58,307 nucleotides of DNA from Streptomyces sp. Ru73. GTDB lineage: Bacteria > Actinomycetota > Actinomycetes > Streptomycetales > Streptomycetaceae. The stretch is from the NCBI RefSeq assembly GCF_002920575.1, contig NZ_PQSQ01000048.1, positions 1 through 58,307 of the forward strand. The letters run 5' to 3'. Below are positions 16,832 to 24,987 of this stretch, piece after piece. The notes beneath the pieces were generated by a model that ran no database searches, was not told the DNA's origin, and was given only the letters and a program-made list of their open reading frames with translations. The stretch's first letter is position 1; every line of letters starts with the position of its first letter. A program made the translations under genes and the position numbers.

Positions 16832-17362
16832 TCAGAGGGCGACCATCATGATCGCCTTGGCGATGTCGTGGGCGACGTCGGTGGGGACACCCGCCTTGAC
16901 CATGGCAACGGCCAGCGCGGTCTCGCTCCACCCCTCGACATCCTCGATCGCGTCGGCGATCTTGTTGCCGTTGCGGGAGAGGAAGGCGCCGCTCTTCTTA
17001 CTGACCTTGCCGACGATCTTGCCTGCCCAGCTGCCGCCGTGGCGCAGGCCGGCGACGATCAGCTTGCGCACGATGGTGCCCATGCCCAGGGCACGCTTCA
17101 CGCGCTGGTGAGCAGCGGGGTTCTCCAGCTGCCGGGCGTACTGCTCGAACTCCCTGATCCGATCGGCGTCGGCGCCGTCGGCGCGCATGCGGGAGATGAG
17201 GTCGCGGACGTCCTCGGCGGTCGGCTGCAGCGCCTCTGCCGCCTGCCCCGCGACCGCCCGCTCGCGGTGTGCCTCGACGGCGCTCGCGGCGGGGGCGGCG
17301 ACGCCGACGGCGACGGCGGCCAGAGCGGTGGCAGCGGCTATACGGAGGTGATTGTGCTTCAC
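16832..17362 (-). CDS. Secreted 176-aa protein with a basic/helical C-terminal domain
   Basis: 176 aa from the GTG at 17362, which has AAGGAAAG upstream. The start is set by the signal peptide: basic VKHNHLR, hydrophobic IAAATALAAVAVGVA, cleavage after APAASA. The mature part has a charged helical region (about 30-85) and then a glycine/lysine-rich amphipathic stretch (WAGKIVGKVSKKSGAFLSR) ending in hydrophobic helices and KAIMMVAL. No cysteine, so no disulfides. No family recognised; the last 80 residues have the composition of a helical leaderless or circular bacteriocin, but that is only an analogy. Flanked by strong hairpins, with an unusual palindrome upstream. Confidence 0.75.
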   Translation of the reverse strand: MKHNHLRIAAATALAAVAVGVAAPAASAVEAHRERAVAGQAAEALQPTAEDVRDLISRMRADGADADRIREFEQYARQLENPAAHQRVKRALGMGTIVRKLIVAGLRHGGSWAGKIVGKVSKKSGAFLSRNGNKIADAIEDVEGWSETALAVAMVKAGVPTDVAHDIAKAIMMVAL

Positions 17363-17553
17363 GTACACTTTCCTTGCAGGGCAGGGGGAAGAAGGCATAC
17401 GGGTGCGCCGCTTGGCGTGGAAACTGAACGGCCCCCGCTTTTTTCTTCTTCCCCCTGGTCTTCTTACTTCCGCCCCAGCACCTTCCCTCCCGTTTCGGCA
17501 GGTCAGGCCGGGCGACGCGAAGACGTTAACGCAATCCTTCGCATGATCCAAAA

Positions 17554-17584
17554 CGGGTGTGCGCCGACCGTCGGCGCACACCCG
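17554..17584. promoter_or_regulatory. 31-bp near-perfect palindrome upstream of the secreted-protein gene
   Basis: CGGGTGTGCGCCGAC, a single central C, then its exact complement: 15 bp on each side. The 1-nt spacer suits a dimeric protein's operator or a cruciform better than an ordinary terminator loop. It is about 190 bp upstream of the start at 17362. The gap 17363-17797 otherwise holds no credible gene; it has a purine-rich tract on the minus strand at 17431-17455 and a locally AT-richer patch at 17590-17640. Confidence 0.6.
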
Positions 17585-17724
17585 GAGGAATGTAGTTCAA
17601 GATTGCATGAATTGAATTGCGCTGTGGAGAAGATGCCGGAGAGGCCCTCATGGTTGCGCGATGCGGAAAATTGCGCGCCGCTTTTCTGCAGGGGGCGCGA
17701 GGGCAGAGGAGCCCGCTGCGCGAC

Positions 17725-17757
17725 GCACCCCGTCACGGCGGGAACGTGACGGGGTGC
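17725..17757 (-). terminator. Hairpin terminator after the PIG-L deacetylase gene
   Basis: GCACCCCGTCAC (17725-17736) pairs perfectly with 17746-17757 around a 9-nt loop, 40 nt beyond the stop of the leftward PIG-L gene. Confidence 0.8.
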
Positions 17758-17797
17758 CCCACTTCAAGGCCCGGCGGTCGCCTGCCGACCGGGCGGG

Positions 17798-18631
17798 TCA
17801 GCGCAGTCCGGCGAAGAGGTCGTTCTCGGGGACGGGCGCGCCGGTGGTGTCCTTGACGCGCAGGAACGTCTCCATACCCATCAATTCACCGAACCGCTCC
17901 TTGCCCATCTTGAGGAAGAAGATGTTCTCGCCCTGGCTGGCGTGTGCGGCCAGCGCATCGAATTTCTGGCCGCTGAATGCGGTGGTGTCCACCCACGTGG
18001 TGATTTCGTCGTCGGGGAGGCCGAGCTCGGCCATCGCGGCGGTCTCGGCGGGGTCCGGCTCCGGCATGTCGGGATGGAACTCGCGCAGGATCTCGCCGAA
18101 CCGCTGCATTCCCGAGCGGGGCATCGTCGTCCAGTAGACCTTCGGCGTCAGCTCGGTCATCTCCAGCGCCGCCATCGTGATGCGGTGGGCCTGGATGTGG
18201 TCGGGGTGGCCGTAGAAGCCGTTCTCGTCGTAGGTGACGACCACATCGGGCCGGTAGTGCCGCATGAGTTCCGCGAGGCGGGCGGCGCCTTTCTCCACGG
18301 GGGTCTGCCAGAAGGATTCGGGGGCGTCATTGCTCGGCCAGCCCATCATTCCGGAGTCGGCGTAGTCCAGCATTTCCAGATCGCTGATCTTCAGGGCCTC
18401 ACAGCTGGCCTGAAGTTCCTGGCGGCGCATCGAGGCGACGGCTGCCGGATCGTGGCCGGGGTCGCCCGGCTTGACGCCTCCCGGTCCGTCACCGCAACCG
18501 CCGTCGGTACACGTCACGAGAACCGTGCGGATGCCTTCCGCCGCGTACCGCGCGAGAATTCCTCCGGTACTGGTGGCCTCGTCGTCGGGGTGGGCGTGCA
18601 CTGCCATGAGCGTCAAAGGCCGGTCAGTCAC
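17798..18631 (-). CDS. PIG-L/LmbE-family zinc deacetylase (Mca/MshB-like)
   Basis: 277 aa from a GTG preceded by AGGAGGA. The zinc-binding AHPDDE is at residues 13-18 and the third ligand is in YGHPDHIQAH, as in the N-acetyl-glucosaminyl deacetylases MshB and mycothiol-conjugate amidase Mca. Size fits both. Sequence around the active site (VTCTDGGCGDGPGGVKPG) differs from the housekeeping Mca as I remember it, so this may be an additional paralogue acting on a mycothiol conjugate, another GlcNAc-containing metabolite or a natural product intermediate. Monocistronic with its own terminator. Confidence 0.85.
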   Translation of the reverse strand: MTDRPLTLMAVHAHPDDEATSTGGILARYAAEGIRTVLVTCTDGGCGDGPGGVKPGDPGHDPAAVASMRRQELQASCEALKISDLEMLDYADSGMMGWPSNDAPESFWQTPVEKGAARLAELMRHYRPDVVVTYDENGFYGHPDHIQAHRITMAALEMTELTPKVYWTTMPRSGMQRFGEILREFHPDMPEPDPAETAAMAELGLPDDEITTWVDTTAFSGQKFDALAAHASQGENIFFLKMGKERFGELMGMETFLRVKDTTGAPVPENDLFAGLR

Positions 18632-19275
18632 GGAACAGTCCTCCTGCAGAAGTCGTCTTTGTCCGGGTGCGCGGCGGGCGTACCGCGACCCGGGGGCCCG
18701 GATTCTGGTGTGGTGGACTGCGTAGTGGTCTCCGCGTTCCCCGCCCGTGCAGCGCCGGCCCCTCGGTCGATGCAACCGCGCCGACCGGATCAGTTGTTCC
18801 CGACGCGGCCCCGACCGCGGAAATGCTGCCTCTTGGACGGCGTCGCTGGTCGGGTTTCCGGGGTCCGCGCCATTGCTGCCGCGGCTCCGAGCAGCACCGG
18901 CGGTTCCCGGCGGCCGTTGGAGATGAAGCACTCCTGGGAACGCAGTTCGAGTCCTGACCGCAAGGGCCACCAGGACTGTCCGAGCCATCTTCGCGGGCCG
19001 CCGGGCCGTCGAATACGACGTGTGCATGGCACCGGAGGCATGCTCCGGAGGCAATGCGGCTGGTCCGGGTCCGGGAGCGGACCGCTGCCGGGGACGGCGT
19101 ACGTGTCCGAGTCATAGTCATGGCCGAGGACGGGTACGCGATGCTGACAGGGTGCCGCGCGTCCGCACGGTGCGCGGCACTGCCGGAGGCGGCGTAGGCG
19201 GCTTCACCGCGTACCCCACCGTCCCGCCGGCCGGACGTCCGTTCCCCTCTTCTCTTCACGGCCGTAAGGATGATC
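18632..19275. other. 644-bp stretch without a credible gene; hairpins upstream of the ANTAR gene
   Basis: Reading frames here have no recognisable protein and poor codon pattern. It contains the divergent promoters of the PIG-L and GAF-ANTAR genes. Two hairpins lie on the ANTAR side: CCGGAG/CTCCGG with a 5-nt GCATG loop (19032-19048), and GTGCCGCGC/GCGCGGCAC (19152-19180) whose loop contains a further CCG/CGG pairing. The second ends 95 nt before the ANTAR start. They may form a structured 5' leader, which is of interest because ANTAR proteins act on RNA hairpins. Confidence 0.5.
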
Positions 19276-19989
19276 ATGGGACGCGAACAGCTGCTGGCCG
19301 ATGTCTTCGTCGAGCTCGCCGGCTTCTGTCCAGGCAAGTCCTTCGATCTCGACGGGTATCTGGAGCGGTTCGCCGGCCGCTGCGTCCAGTTGCTGGACGT
19401 GTCGGCCGCCGTCGTCCTGTGCGCGCCGCCCGGCGAGCGGCTCCGGGCGGTCGCCGCGAGCGAGGCCGACCCGGCCCTCGCCGGGCTGCTGGACGCGGCG
19501 CCGCTGGAGGGCCCGGCGCGGGAGAGCTACCGTACCGCGGCGCCGGTCGCCCCCGTCGACCTCACGGGCACCGCCGTGCGCTGGCCCCGCTTCACCGAGC
19601 AGGCCCGCGCCGCCGGGTACCGCTTCGCCGGCGCCGTGCCGCTGGCGCGGCGGGGGCAGGCCGACGGGTCGGTGCTGCTGCTGAGCGCCGGTTCCGTGCC
19701 GGTGCCCGAGACGGAGGTACGGCTGGGGCAGGCCATGGCCCGTGTGGTGGCCGTGACGCTGTGCCGGCAGGACGCCCTGGACGCCTACCGCAGGATCAAT
19801 GACCAGCTGCGGACCGCGTTGCAGAGCCGCGTCGTCATCGAGCAGGCCAAGGGCTTCCTCGCCCACCGCACGGGGTCGAGCCTGGAGGAGGCGTTCGAGG
19901 CGATGCGCGGGCACGCCCGCCGGCACGGGCGGCGGCTGCGGGACGTGGCCCGTGACGTGGTCGAACGGGCGCTGATGCCCGAGCCATGA
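19276..19989 (+). CDS. GAF-ANTAR RNA-binding antitermination regulator
   Basis: 237 aa. N-terminal GAF-like sensor domain (about 10-150) and a C-terminal ANTAR domain: AYRRINDQLRTALQSRVVIEQAKGFL continuing through SLEEAFEAMRGHARRHGRRLRDVA, with the conserved AKG and the alanine/aromatic core. ANTAR domains bind tandem RNA hairpins and prevent transcription termination. The ATG at 19276 is chosen because AAGGA ends 5 nt upstream; an ATG 6 bp earlier overlaps that site. It precedes the cytochrome oxidase gene by 106 bp on the same strand and may control it or its own long leader. Confidence 0.9.
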   Translation: MGREQLLADVFVELAGFCPGKSFDLDGYLERFAGRCVQLLDVSAAVVLCAPPGERLRAVAASEADPALAGLLDAAPLEGPARESYRTAAPVAPVDLTGTAVRWPRFTEQARAAGYRFAGAVPLARRGQADGSVLLLSAGSVPVPETEVRLGQAMARVVAVTLCRQDALDAYRRINDQLRTALQSRVVIEQAKGFLAHRTGSSLEEAFEAMRGHARRHGRRLRDVARDVVERALMPEP

Positions 19990-20095
19990 CGGGGCGCCTG
20001 CCGCTTCTCCCACGGACGGCCCAATGGCCCGGCCGCCTCCGCCGGATGCCTTATACCGGCCCTGTACCGAACGGGCAGCGGAAGGGAGTGGCGTC

Positions 20096-21823
20096 GTGGT
20101 GGCGCGGACGGAGCAGGCGGACCGGGTGATGGTCCGGGAACATCCCCGCCGTACGCGAGGGGCCGTCATGGTGACGTGGCTGACCACCACGGACCACAAG
20201 AAGATCGGCTCGCTCTACATGGTGACGGCGTTCGTCTTCTTCATGATCGGTGGGCTGCTGGCGCTCTCGATGCGCGCGGAACTGGCGCGCCCGGGGCTGC
20301 AGATCCTCTCCAACGAGCAGTTCAACCAGGCGTTCACCATGCACGGCACCATCATGATGCTGATGTTCGCCACCCCGCTCTTCTCCGGCTTCGCCAACGC
20401 CATCATGCCGTTGCAGATCGGCTCGCCGGACGTCGCCTTCCCGCGGCTGAACATGCTGTCCTACTGGCTCTTCCTCTTCGGGTCCCTGGTCGCCGTCGGG
20501 TCGTTCCTGACGCCCAACGGGGCCGCCGACTTCGGCTGGTTCGCCTACACCCCGCTGTCCGACGCGACCCGGACGCCCGGGGTCGGCGGGGACATGTGGG
20601 TGATGGGCCTGGCGCTCTCCGGCTTCGGCACCATCCTCGGTGCCGTCAACTTCATCACCACGATCATCTGCATGCGGATGCCCGGCATGACGATGTTCCG
20701 GATGCCGATCTTCACCTGGAACGTGCTGCTGACCAGCGTGCTCGTGCTGATGGCCTTCCCCGTGCTCGCCGCCACGCTGCTCGCGCTGGCCGCCGACCGG
20801 AAGTTCGGTGCGCACATCTACGACCCGGCCAACGGCGGCGCCCTGCTGTACCAGCACCTGTTCTGGTTCTTCGGGCACCCGGAGGTCTACATCATCGCGC
20901 TGCCGTTCTTCGGCGTGATCAGCGAGATCATCCCGGTCTTCGCCCGCAAGCCCATCTTCGGGTACATCGGCCTGGTCGCGGCGACCATCTCCATCACCGG
21001 TCTGTCGATCACCGTGTGGGCGCACCACATGTTCGTCACCGGGGCCGTGCTGCTGCCGTTCTTCTCGTTCATGTCGTTCCTGATCGCGGTGCCGACCGGG
21101 GTGAAGTTCTTCAACTGGATCGGCACGATGTGGCGCGGGTCGCTGTCCATCGAGACGCCGATGCTCTGGTCGCTGGGCTTCCTCGTCACGTTCCTCTTCG
21201 GCGGGCTGACCGGCGTCATCCTCGCCTCTCCCCCGATGGACTTCCACGTGAGCGACAGCTACTTCGTGGTCGCGCACTTCCACTACGTGGTGTTCGGCAC
21301 GGTCGTCTTCGCGATGTTCGGCGGATTCCACTACTGGTGGCCGAAGTTCACCGGCACGATGCTGGACGAACGGCTCGGCAAGATCCACTTCTGGACGCTC
21401 TTCGTGGGCTTCCACACCACGTTCCTCGTGCAGCACTGGCTGGGCGCCGAGGGCATGCCGCGCCGCTACGCCGACTACCTCGCGGCCGACGGCTTCACCG
21501 CACTCAACACCGTCTCCTCCATCGGCGCGCTGCTGCTGGGCATCTCCACGCTGCCGTTCCTCTACAACGTCTGGAAGACCGCCAAGTACGCGCCGCGCAT
21601 CACGGTCGACGACCCCTGGGGCTACGGCCGTTCGCTGGAGTGGGCGACCTCCTGCCCGCCGCCCCGGCACAACTTCTGCACCCTGCCCCGGGTCCGGTCC
21701 GAGTCCCCCGCCTTCGACCTGCACCATCCCCATGTCGCCGCGCTCGACCAGGCGGAGGCCACCGGCCGCCGGGACATGATCGACGAGGACGCCGGCACCC
21801 CGCTCCGCGACGGGGAGCGCTGA
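20096..21823 (+). CDS. ctaD: Cytochrome c oxidase subunit I (aa3 type), probable second copy
   Basis: 575 aa, 12 membrane segments. All haem and copper ligands are visible: the low-spin haem His in MHGTIMM, the CuB His and cross-linked Tyr in FFGHPEVYIIALPF, the His pair in WAHHMFVTG and the haem pair in AHFHYVVFG. The C-terminal ATSCPPPRHNF tail is typical of actinobacterial CtaD. It reduces O2 to water as part of the bcc-aa3 chain. The start is a GTG at 20096 with GAAGGGA 8 nt upstream; an in-frame ATG at 20168 (MVTWLTTTDHKK) is possible. No subunits II, III or IV are nearby, so it looks like an extra copy outside the main operon. Followed by a 121-aa protein with overlapping start. Confidence 0.95.
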   Translation: MVARTEQADRVMVREHPRRTRGAVMVTWLTTTDHKKIGSLYMVTAFVFFMIGGLLALSMRAELARPGLQILSNEQFNQAFTMHGTIMMLMFATPLFSGFANAIMPLQIGSPDVAFPRLNMLSYWLFLFGSLVAVGSFLTPNGAADFGWFAYTPLSDATRTPGVGGDMWVMGLALSGFGTILGAVNFITTIICMRMPGMTMFRMPIFTWNVLLTSVLVLMAFPVLAATLLALAADRKFGAHIYDPANGGALLYQHLFWFFGHPEVYIIALPFFGVISEIIPVFARKPIFGYIGLVAATISITGLSITVWAHHMFVTGAVLLPFFSFMSFLIAVPTGVKFFNWIGTMWRGSLSIETPMLWSLGFLVTFLFGGLTGVILASPPMDFHVSDSYFVVAHFHYVVFGTVVFAMFGGFHYWWPKFTGTMLDERLGKIHFWTLFVGFHTTFLVQHWLGAEGMPRRYADYLAADGFTALNTVSSIGALLLGISTLPFLYNVWKTAKYAPRITVDDPWGYGRSLEWATSCPPPRHNFCTLPRVRSESPAFDLHHPHVAALDQAEATGRRDMIDEDAGTPLRDGER

Positions 21824-22188
21824 TGAGTCCGCAGCACGGCCCGGACGGCCCCGCGGCCGAGGCCGGCCTGGACCGGCTGGAGGGCTACCTGCTGTGCTGG
21901 GCGGAGGCCGAGCGGGCCCGTGCCGACGCCGTGGCGTTCGCCGACCGACTGCCCTGGCTGACCACCGCCCAGCGCGAAGAAGTGATCCGCCACTACACGG
22001 CGGACCGGGTGGCCGTCACCCGCCGCTACTTCGAGCGGGTCCGCGACCGGAGCGGCGAACTCCGGGAGGAGTACACAGCCCGGTACCGGGAGCTGCGGCA
22101 CCGCCTGGTGTGCGGGGCGGTGGCGGCCGCGCTCTCCGTGTGCGCGCTGCTCGGCGTCCTGGCGGGCCTGCCGGCCGACGGCTGGTGA
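21823..22188 (+). CDS. Small C-terminally anchored protein next to ctaD
   Basis: 121 aa; its ATG overlaps the ctaD stop (TGATG), so the two are translationally coupled. Residues 1-92 are charged and helical, with DRLEGYLLCWAEAERARADA and repeated Arg/Glu, likely a coiled coil. A single hydrophobic helix (about 98-117, LVCGAVAAALSVCALLGVLA) ends the protein, so it should be a tail-anchored cytoplasmic-facing protein. No family recognised. The coupling suggests an accessory or assembly factor of this oxidase subunit; that is inference. Convergent with the AAC(3) gene 13 bp away. Confidence 0.7.
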   Translation: MSPQHGPDGPAAEAGLDRLEGYLLCWAEAERARADAVAFADRLPWLTTAQREEVIRHYTADRVAVTRRYFERVRDRSGELREEYTARYRELRHRLVCGAVAAALSVCALLGVLAGLPADGW

Positions 22189-22201
22189 GCGCGGGCCCCG
22201 C

Positions 22202-23065
22202 TCAGGGGGCCGGTGCGGCGCCGCCCAGGTTCTTCTCCATCCAGCCGACACCGAAGCGGACCACCTCGCCGGCCTCGAAGAGGTGGCTCTCGGCCGCGCC
22301 GACGGTGCCGCGCCGGCCGAGGCCGGCGGCGAGCATGTCCCGCGCGATGACCTCGAAGGGCCACTGCCCCTCGGGGACCACGCCCGAGTAGTCGAAGGCA
22401 CCCTCCTGCGAGTCGATGTCGTGGAAGCGCCGCCACACCCGCTCGCCGTCCGCCATGACCGGCTGCTCGTACGTCACGTACCGCTTGCCCGGCGCGTCGG
22501 CGAGCGCCTCGGCGTGGTGCAGCAGGGTGAGGGAGTCCAGCGGCGCGCCGAGGAGGAGGACCCGGCCGCCCCGCGCGACCAGCCGCGCCAGCGGACTGCC
22601 GGGGCCGTGCGGGTCGTCCCACGGGTGGTCGGCCATCAGCTCCTCGGCGGCCGCGCCGAGGGCCGCGAAGCCGGCGTCGGGATGCCGGCTGCGGACGGCC
22701 CCCGGCAGCCGGCGCAGCGCCTCGGGCAGCCGGCCGTTGGCGTGGTCCGCCTCGCTGACGTCCGGGTCGTACGCGGGGTGTTCGGCGCGCAGCGCGTCCT
22801 GCCAGGGCTGCGGCCAGCCGGTGAAGTCGTAGGGCGGGGCGTCGTTCCAGCCGCAGGTGACCATGAGGGTGCCGCGCTCCCCCACCACGTCCTGCAGGGC
22901 GCCGATGACCGTGGCCGGGCCGCCCGCGACGTAACCGAGGGCGGACAGCCGGGTGTGGAACATGACGACGTCGCCGTCGGCGAGGCCGAGCGCGGTGAGG
23001 TCGTGGCGGAGGCGGGAGCGGGTGACCGGTCCGTCGGAGCGTGCGAGCAGGGCCAGTTCGTCCAT
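22202..23065 (-). CDS. Aminoglycoside N(3)-acetyltransferase
   Basis: 287 aa, the usual size of AAC(3) enzymes, which use acetyl-CoA to modify the 3-amino group of deoxystreptamine antibiotics. Diagnostic stretches are VTRSRLRHDLTALGLADGD, VMFHTRLSALGYVAGGP, VVGERGTLMVTCGW and LLLGAPLDSLTLLHHAEALA with its active-site His. It resembles the enzymes of aminoglycoside-producing Streptomyces (types VII-X) in these regions. It could confer resistance or N-acetylate another amino compound. The ATG is 7 nt from TATATT, a textbook leaderless start. No aminoglycoside cluster is directly adjacent, but an amino-sugar-like cluster begins 2.5 kb away. Confidence 0.9.
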   Translation of the reverse strand: MDELALLARSDGPVTRSRLRHDLTALGLADGDVVMFHTRLSALGYVAGGPATVIGALQDVVGERGTLMVTCGWNDAPPYDFTGWPQPWQDALRAEHPAYDPDVSEADHANGRLPEALRRLPGAVRSRHPDAGFAALGAAAEELMADHPWDDPHGPGSPLARLVARGGRVLLLGAPLDSLTLLHHAEALADAPGKRYVTYEQPVMADGERVWRRFHDIDSQEGAFDYSGVVPEGQWPFEVIARDMLAAGLGRRGTVGAAESHLFEAGEVVRFGVGWMEKNLGGAAPAP

Positions 23066-23072
23066 GACCGCG

Positions 23073-23078
23073 AATATA
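23073..23078 (-). promoter_or_regulatory. -10 hexamer TATATT of the leaderless AAC(3) transcript
   Basis: TATATT on the minus strand, 7 nt before the ATG at 23065; no ribosome-binding site in the interval. Leaderless AAC genes are known from streptomycetes. Confidence 0.65.
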
Positions 23079-23231
23079 TCGGCCCGGCAGAACTCCGGTC
23101 ATACGATCGCCTCGTGTGACCGGATCTGCATATTGTCGCTGGTTCGGGTGCACCTTGACGGGTGAATATTTAGCGGGCCGGTCCAGGGGCAGCATTCGTG
23201 CGGTGCTTGTACTCCGAGAAAGGAACGTCAT

Positions 23232-23540
23232 ATGCGCCGTACCGGTCCCGTTTTCGCCCTCCTCGCCGCGGCATTCCTCACGTCGGCCGTGACCGCCGTG
23301 CCGGCGGCCGCCGCCGATGGTGGTGAAGTCATCGTCTTCGAAACCGAACTCCAGCCGCTGACCACGTACGAGAATCCGCAGGGCTGCTACAAACTCCCGA
23401 TCGGCTCCCATGTGCTGGTGAATCAGCTGGACCGGCCCGTGCAGGTGTACGGGGACCCGTTCTGCATGACGCCGAGTTTCACCGTACAGCCGGGTCACGG
23501 CTCCCATCTCGCGGCCGGTACCGGAAGTTTCTCCGCCTGA
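23232..23540 (+). CDS. Small secreted protein with one possible disulfide
   Basis: 102 aa. Signal peptide MRRTGPVFALLAAAFLTSAV... with cleavage near PAAAA; the mature part is about 73 aa with two cysteines (in GCYKLP and PFCMTP) that could pair. The ribosome site AGAAAGGA is good. No recognised family; it resembles short secreted proteins common in Streptomyces whose function is not known. It precedes the UDP-sugar dehydrogenase by 36 bp on the same strand and may be co-transcribed with it. Confidence 0.75.
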   Translation: MRRTGPVFALLAAAFLTSAVTAVPAAAADGGEVIVFETELQPLTTYENPQGCYKLPIGSHVLVNQLDRPVQVYGDPFCMTPSFTVQPGHGSHLAAGTGSFSA

Positions 23541-23576
23541 TCCCGTCATGAACCGCCACAGGAAGGGGGGTTCTGC

Positions 23577-24836
23577 ATGACTGCCGATCTCGCCGTGATC
23601 GGGCTGGGGCACGTCGGGCTGCCGCTCGCGCGGGCGGCGTGCGCCGCGGGGCTGACCACCGTGGGGTACGACGTCTCGGACGCCGTGGTGGCCGGTCTCA
23701 ACAGGGGGCGCTCGCACGTCGGCGGGGTCGGCGACGGGGACGTCGCCGCCATGCGCGCCGCGGGCTTCCGCGCCACGTCCGACGCGACGGCGCCCGGCAG
23801 CGCCGACACGGTCGTGATCTGCGTGCCCACGGGCCTGGGCGCGGGCGGCACCCCGGACCTCTCAGCGGTGCGCGACGCGTCCCGGACCGTGGCCCGCTGC
23901 CTGCGGCCCGGCATGCTCGTGGTCCTGGAGTCCACGAGCCATCCGGGCACCACGGAGGAGGTCGTCCGGCCGATCCTGGAGGGCGGCAGCGGGCTGCGCG
24001 CCGGGGCCGACTTCCACCTCGCGTACTCGCCCGAGCGCATCGACCCGGGCAACCGGCACTTCGGGCTGCACAACACCCCGAAGGTGGTCAGCGGCTGCAC
24101 TCCGCTGTGCGCCAAGCACGCGGTGGCCTTCTACGGCCGGTTCGTGCGGACGCTGGTGGTGTCGCGCGGCACCCGGGAGGCCGAGATGGCCAAGCTGCTG
24201 GAGAACGCCTACCGGTACGTCAACATCGCGCTGGTCGACGAGGTGGCGCTGTACTGCGACCGCACCGGCATCGACGTGTGGGACGTGCTGCACTGCGCCG
24301 GGACCAAGCCCTTCGGGTTCGCGCCGTTCCGGCCCGGAGCGGGGGTGGGCGGGCACTGCATACCCGTCGACCCGCGCTACCTCGCGGCGCGTGCCGAGGC
24401 CGAGGGCTTCTCGTTCCGGATGCTGGCCGCCGCCCACGAGGTGGTGGCGCGGATGCCGGAGCACGTCGTCGGCCGGGCCGTCGGCATCCTCGACGAGCTG
24501 GGCAGGCCGCCGGAGACGGCGACCGTGGTCCTGCTCGGCGTGGCCTACAAACCCGATGTGGCGGACGCCAGGGAATCGCCGGCCGGGCCGGTGGCAAGCG
24601 GGCTCCGCGACCGGGGGGCGACGGTCCGCTATCACGATCCGCACGTCCCGGAATTCACCGTGGACGGGGTGCCGCTGCCTCGCGAGAAATCCCTGCCGGC
24701 CGCCCTGGCAAAGGCGGACCTGGCAATTCTCCTCCAGGACCACTCCTGTTACGACACGACGACGGTGACCCGCGCGGAATGCGCTCTGCTGGACACCCGC
24801 GGAAAGGCCTCCGGGCCCCGGGTCACCCTGCTCTGA
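23577..24836 (+). CDS. UDP-glucose/GDP-mannose dehydrogenase family (WecC-like)
   Basis: 419 aa, three-domain nucleotide-sugar 6-dehydrogenase. N-terminal Rossmann loop IGLGHVGLPLA (8-18), central KLLENAYRYVNIALVDE helix, catalytic Cys261 in GVGGHCIPVDPRYL, and a C-terminal UDP-binding domain with GVAYKPDVADARESP. The HCIPVDP context is typical of UDP-N-acetylmannosamine dehydrogenase (WecC) and UDP-N-acetylglucosamine/galactosamine dehydrogenases rather than of plain UDP-glucose dehydrogenase. It oxidises C6 twice to a uronic acid using NAD+. No partner epimerase or glycosyltransferase is adjacent. The end of the gene has lower GC than its body. Confidence 0.88.
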   Translation: MTADLAVIGLGHVGLPLARAACAAGLTTVGYDVSDAVVAGLNRGRSHVGGVGDGDVAAMRAAGFRATSDATAPGSADTVVICVPTGLGAGGTPDLSAVRDASRTVARCLRPGMLVVLESTSHPGTTEEVVRPILEGGSGLRAGADFHLAYSPERIDPGNRHFGLHNTPKVVSGCTPLCAKHAVAFYGRFVRTLVVSRGTREAEMAKLLENAYRYVNIALVDEVALYCDRTGIDVWDVLHCAGTKPFGFAPFRPGAGVGGHCIPVDPRYLAARAEAEGFSFRMLAAAHEVVARMPEHVVGRAVGILDELGRPPETATVVLLGVAYKPDVADARESPAGPVASGLRDRGATVRYHDPHVPEFTVDGVPLPREKSLPAALAKADLAILLQDHSCYDTTTVTRAECALLDTRGKASGPRVTLL

Positions 24837-24987
24837 ACGGAATACGGCCCGGCCACCGGGCGCATTCCGCGGAGCTCTCGAAAAACTTGCCGGCCTTCGG
24901 GGAAGGAGGGCCGAGCGGGACGGCACACCGACGAACGGGCCGGGTGCCGTGGAAATCCAGGAAGAACAACGGAAGGAAGAACACACC

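Noticed and set aside
17503..17736. 77-codon minus-strand frame over the palindrome
   Set aside because: It spans the palindrome and ends in the promoter region of the secreted-protein gene; no start signal or recognisable sequence.
18944..18953. AGTTCGAGTC, resembling the T-loop of a tRNA
   Set aside because: The flanking bases do not form the 5-bp T-stem and no acceptor, D or anticodon arm is present.
18632..19275. Several short frames on both strands in the gap before the ANTAR gene
   Set aside because: No ribosome sites at good spacing, no recognisable protein and an irregular codon pattern; treated as noncoding leader and promoter.
22202..23065. Treating AAC(3) as evidence of an adjacent aminoglycoside cluster
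   Set aside because: No 2-deoxy-scyllo-inosose synthase or aminoglycoside glycosyltransferase is in the window. AAC(3) genes are common in Streptomyces without such a cluster.
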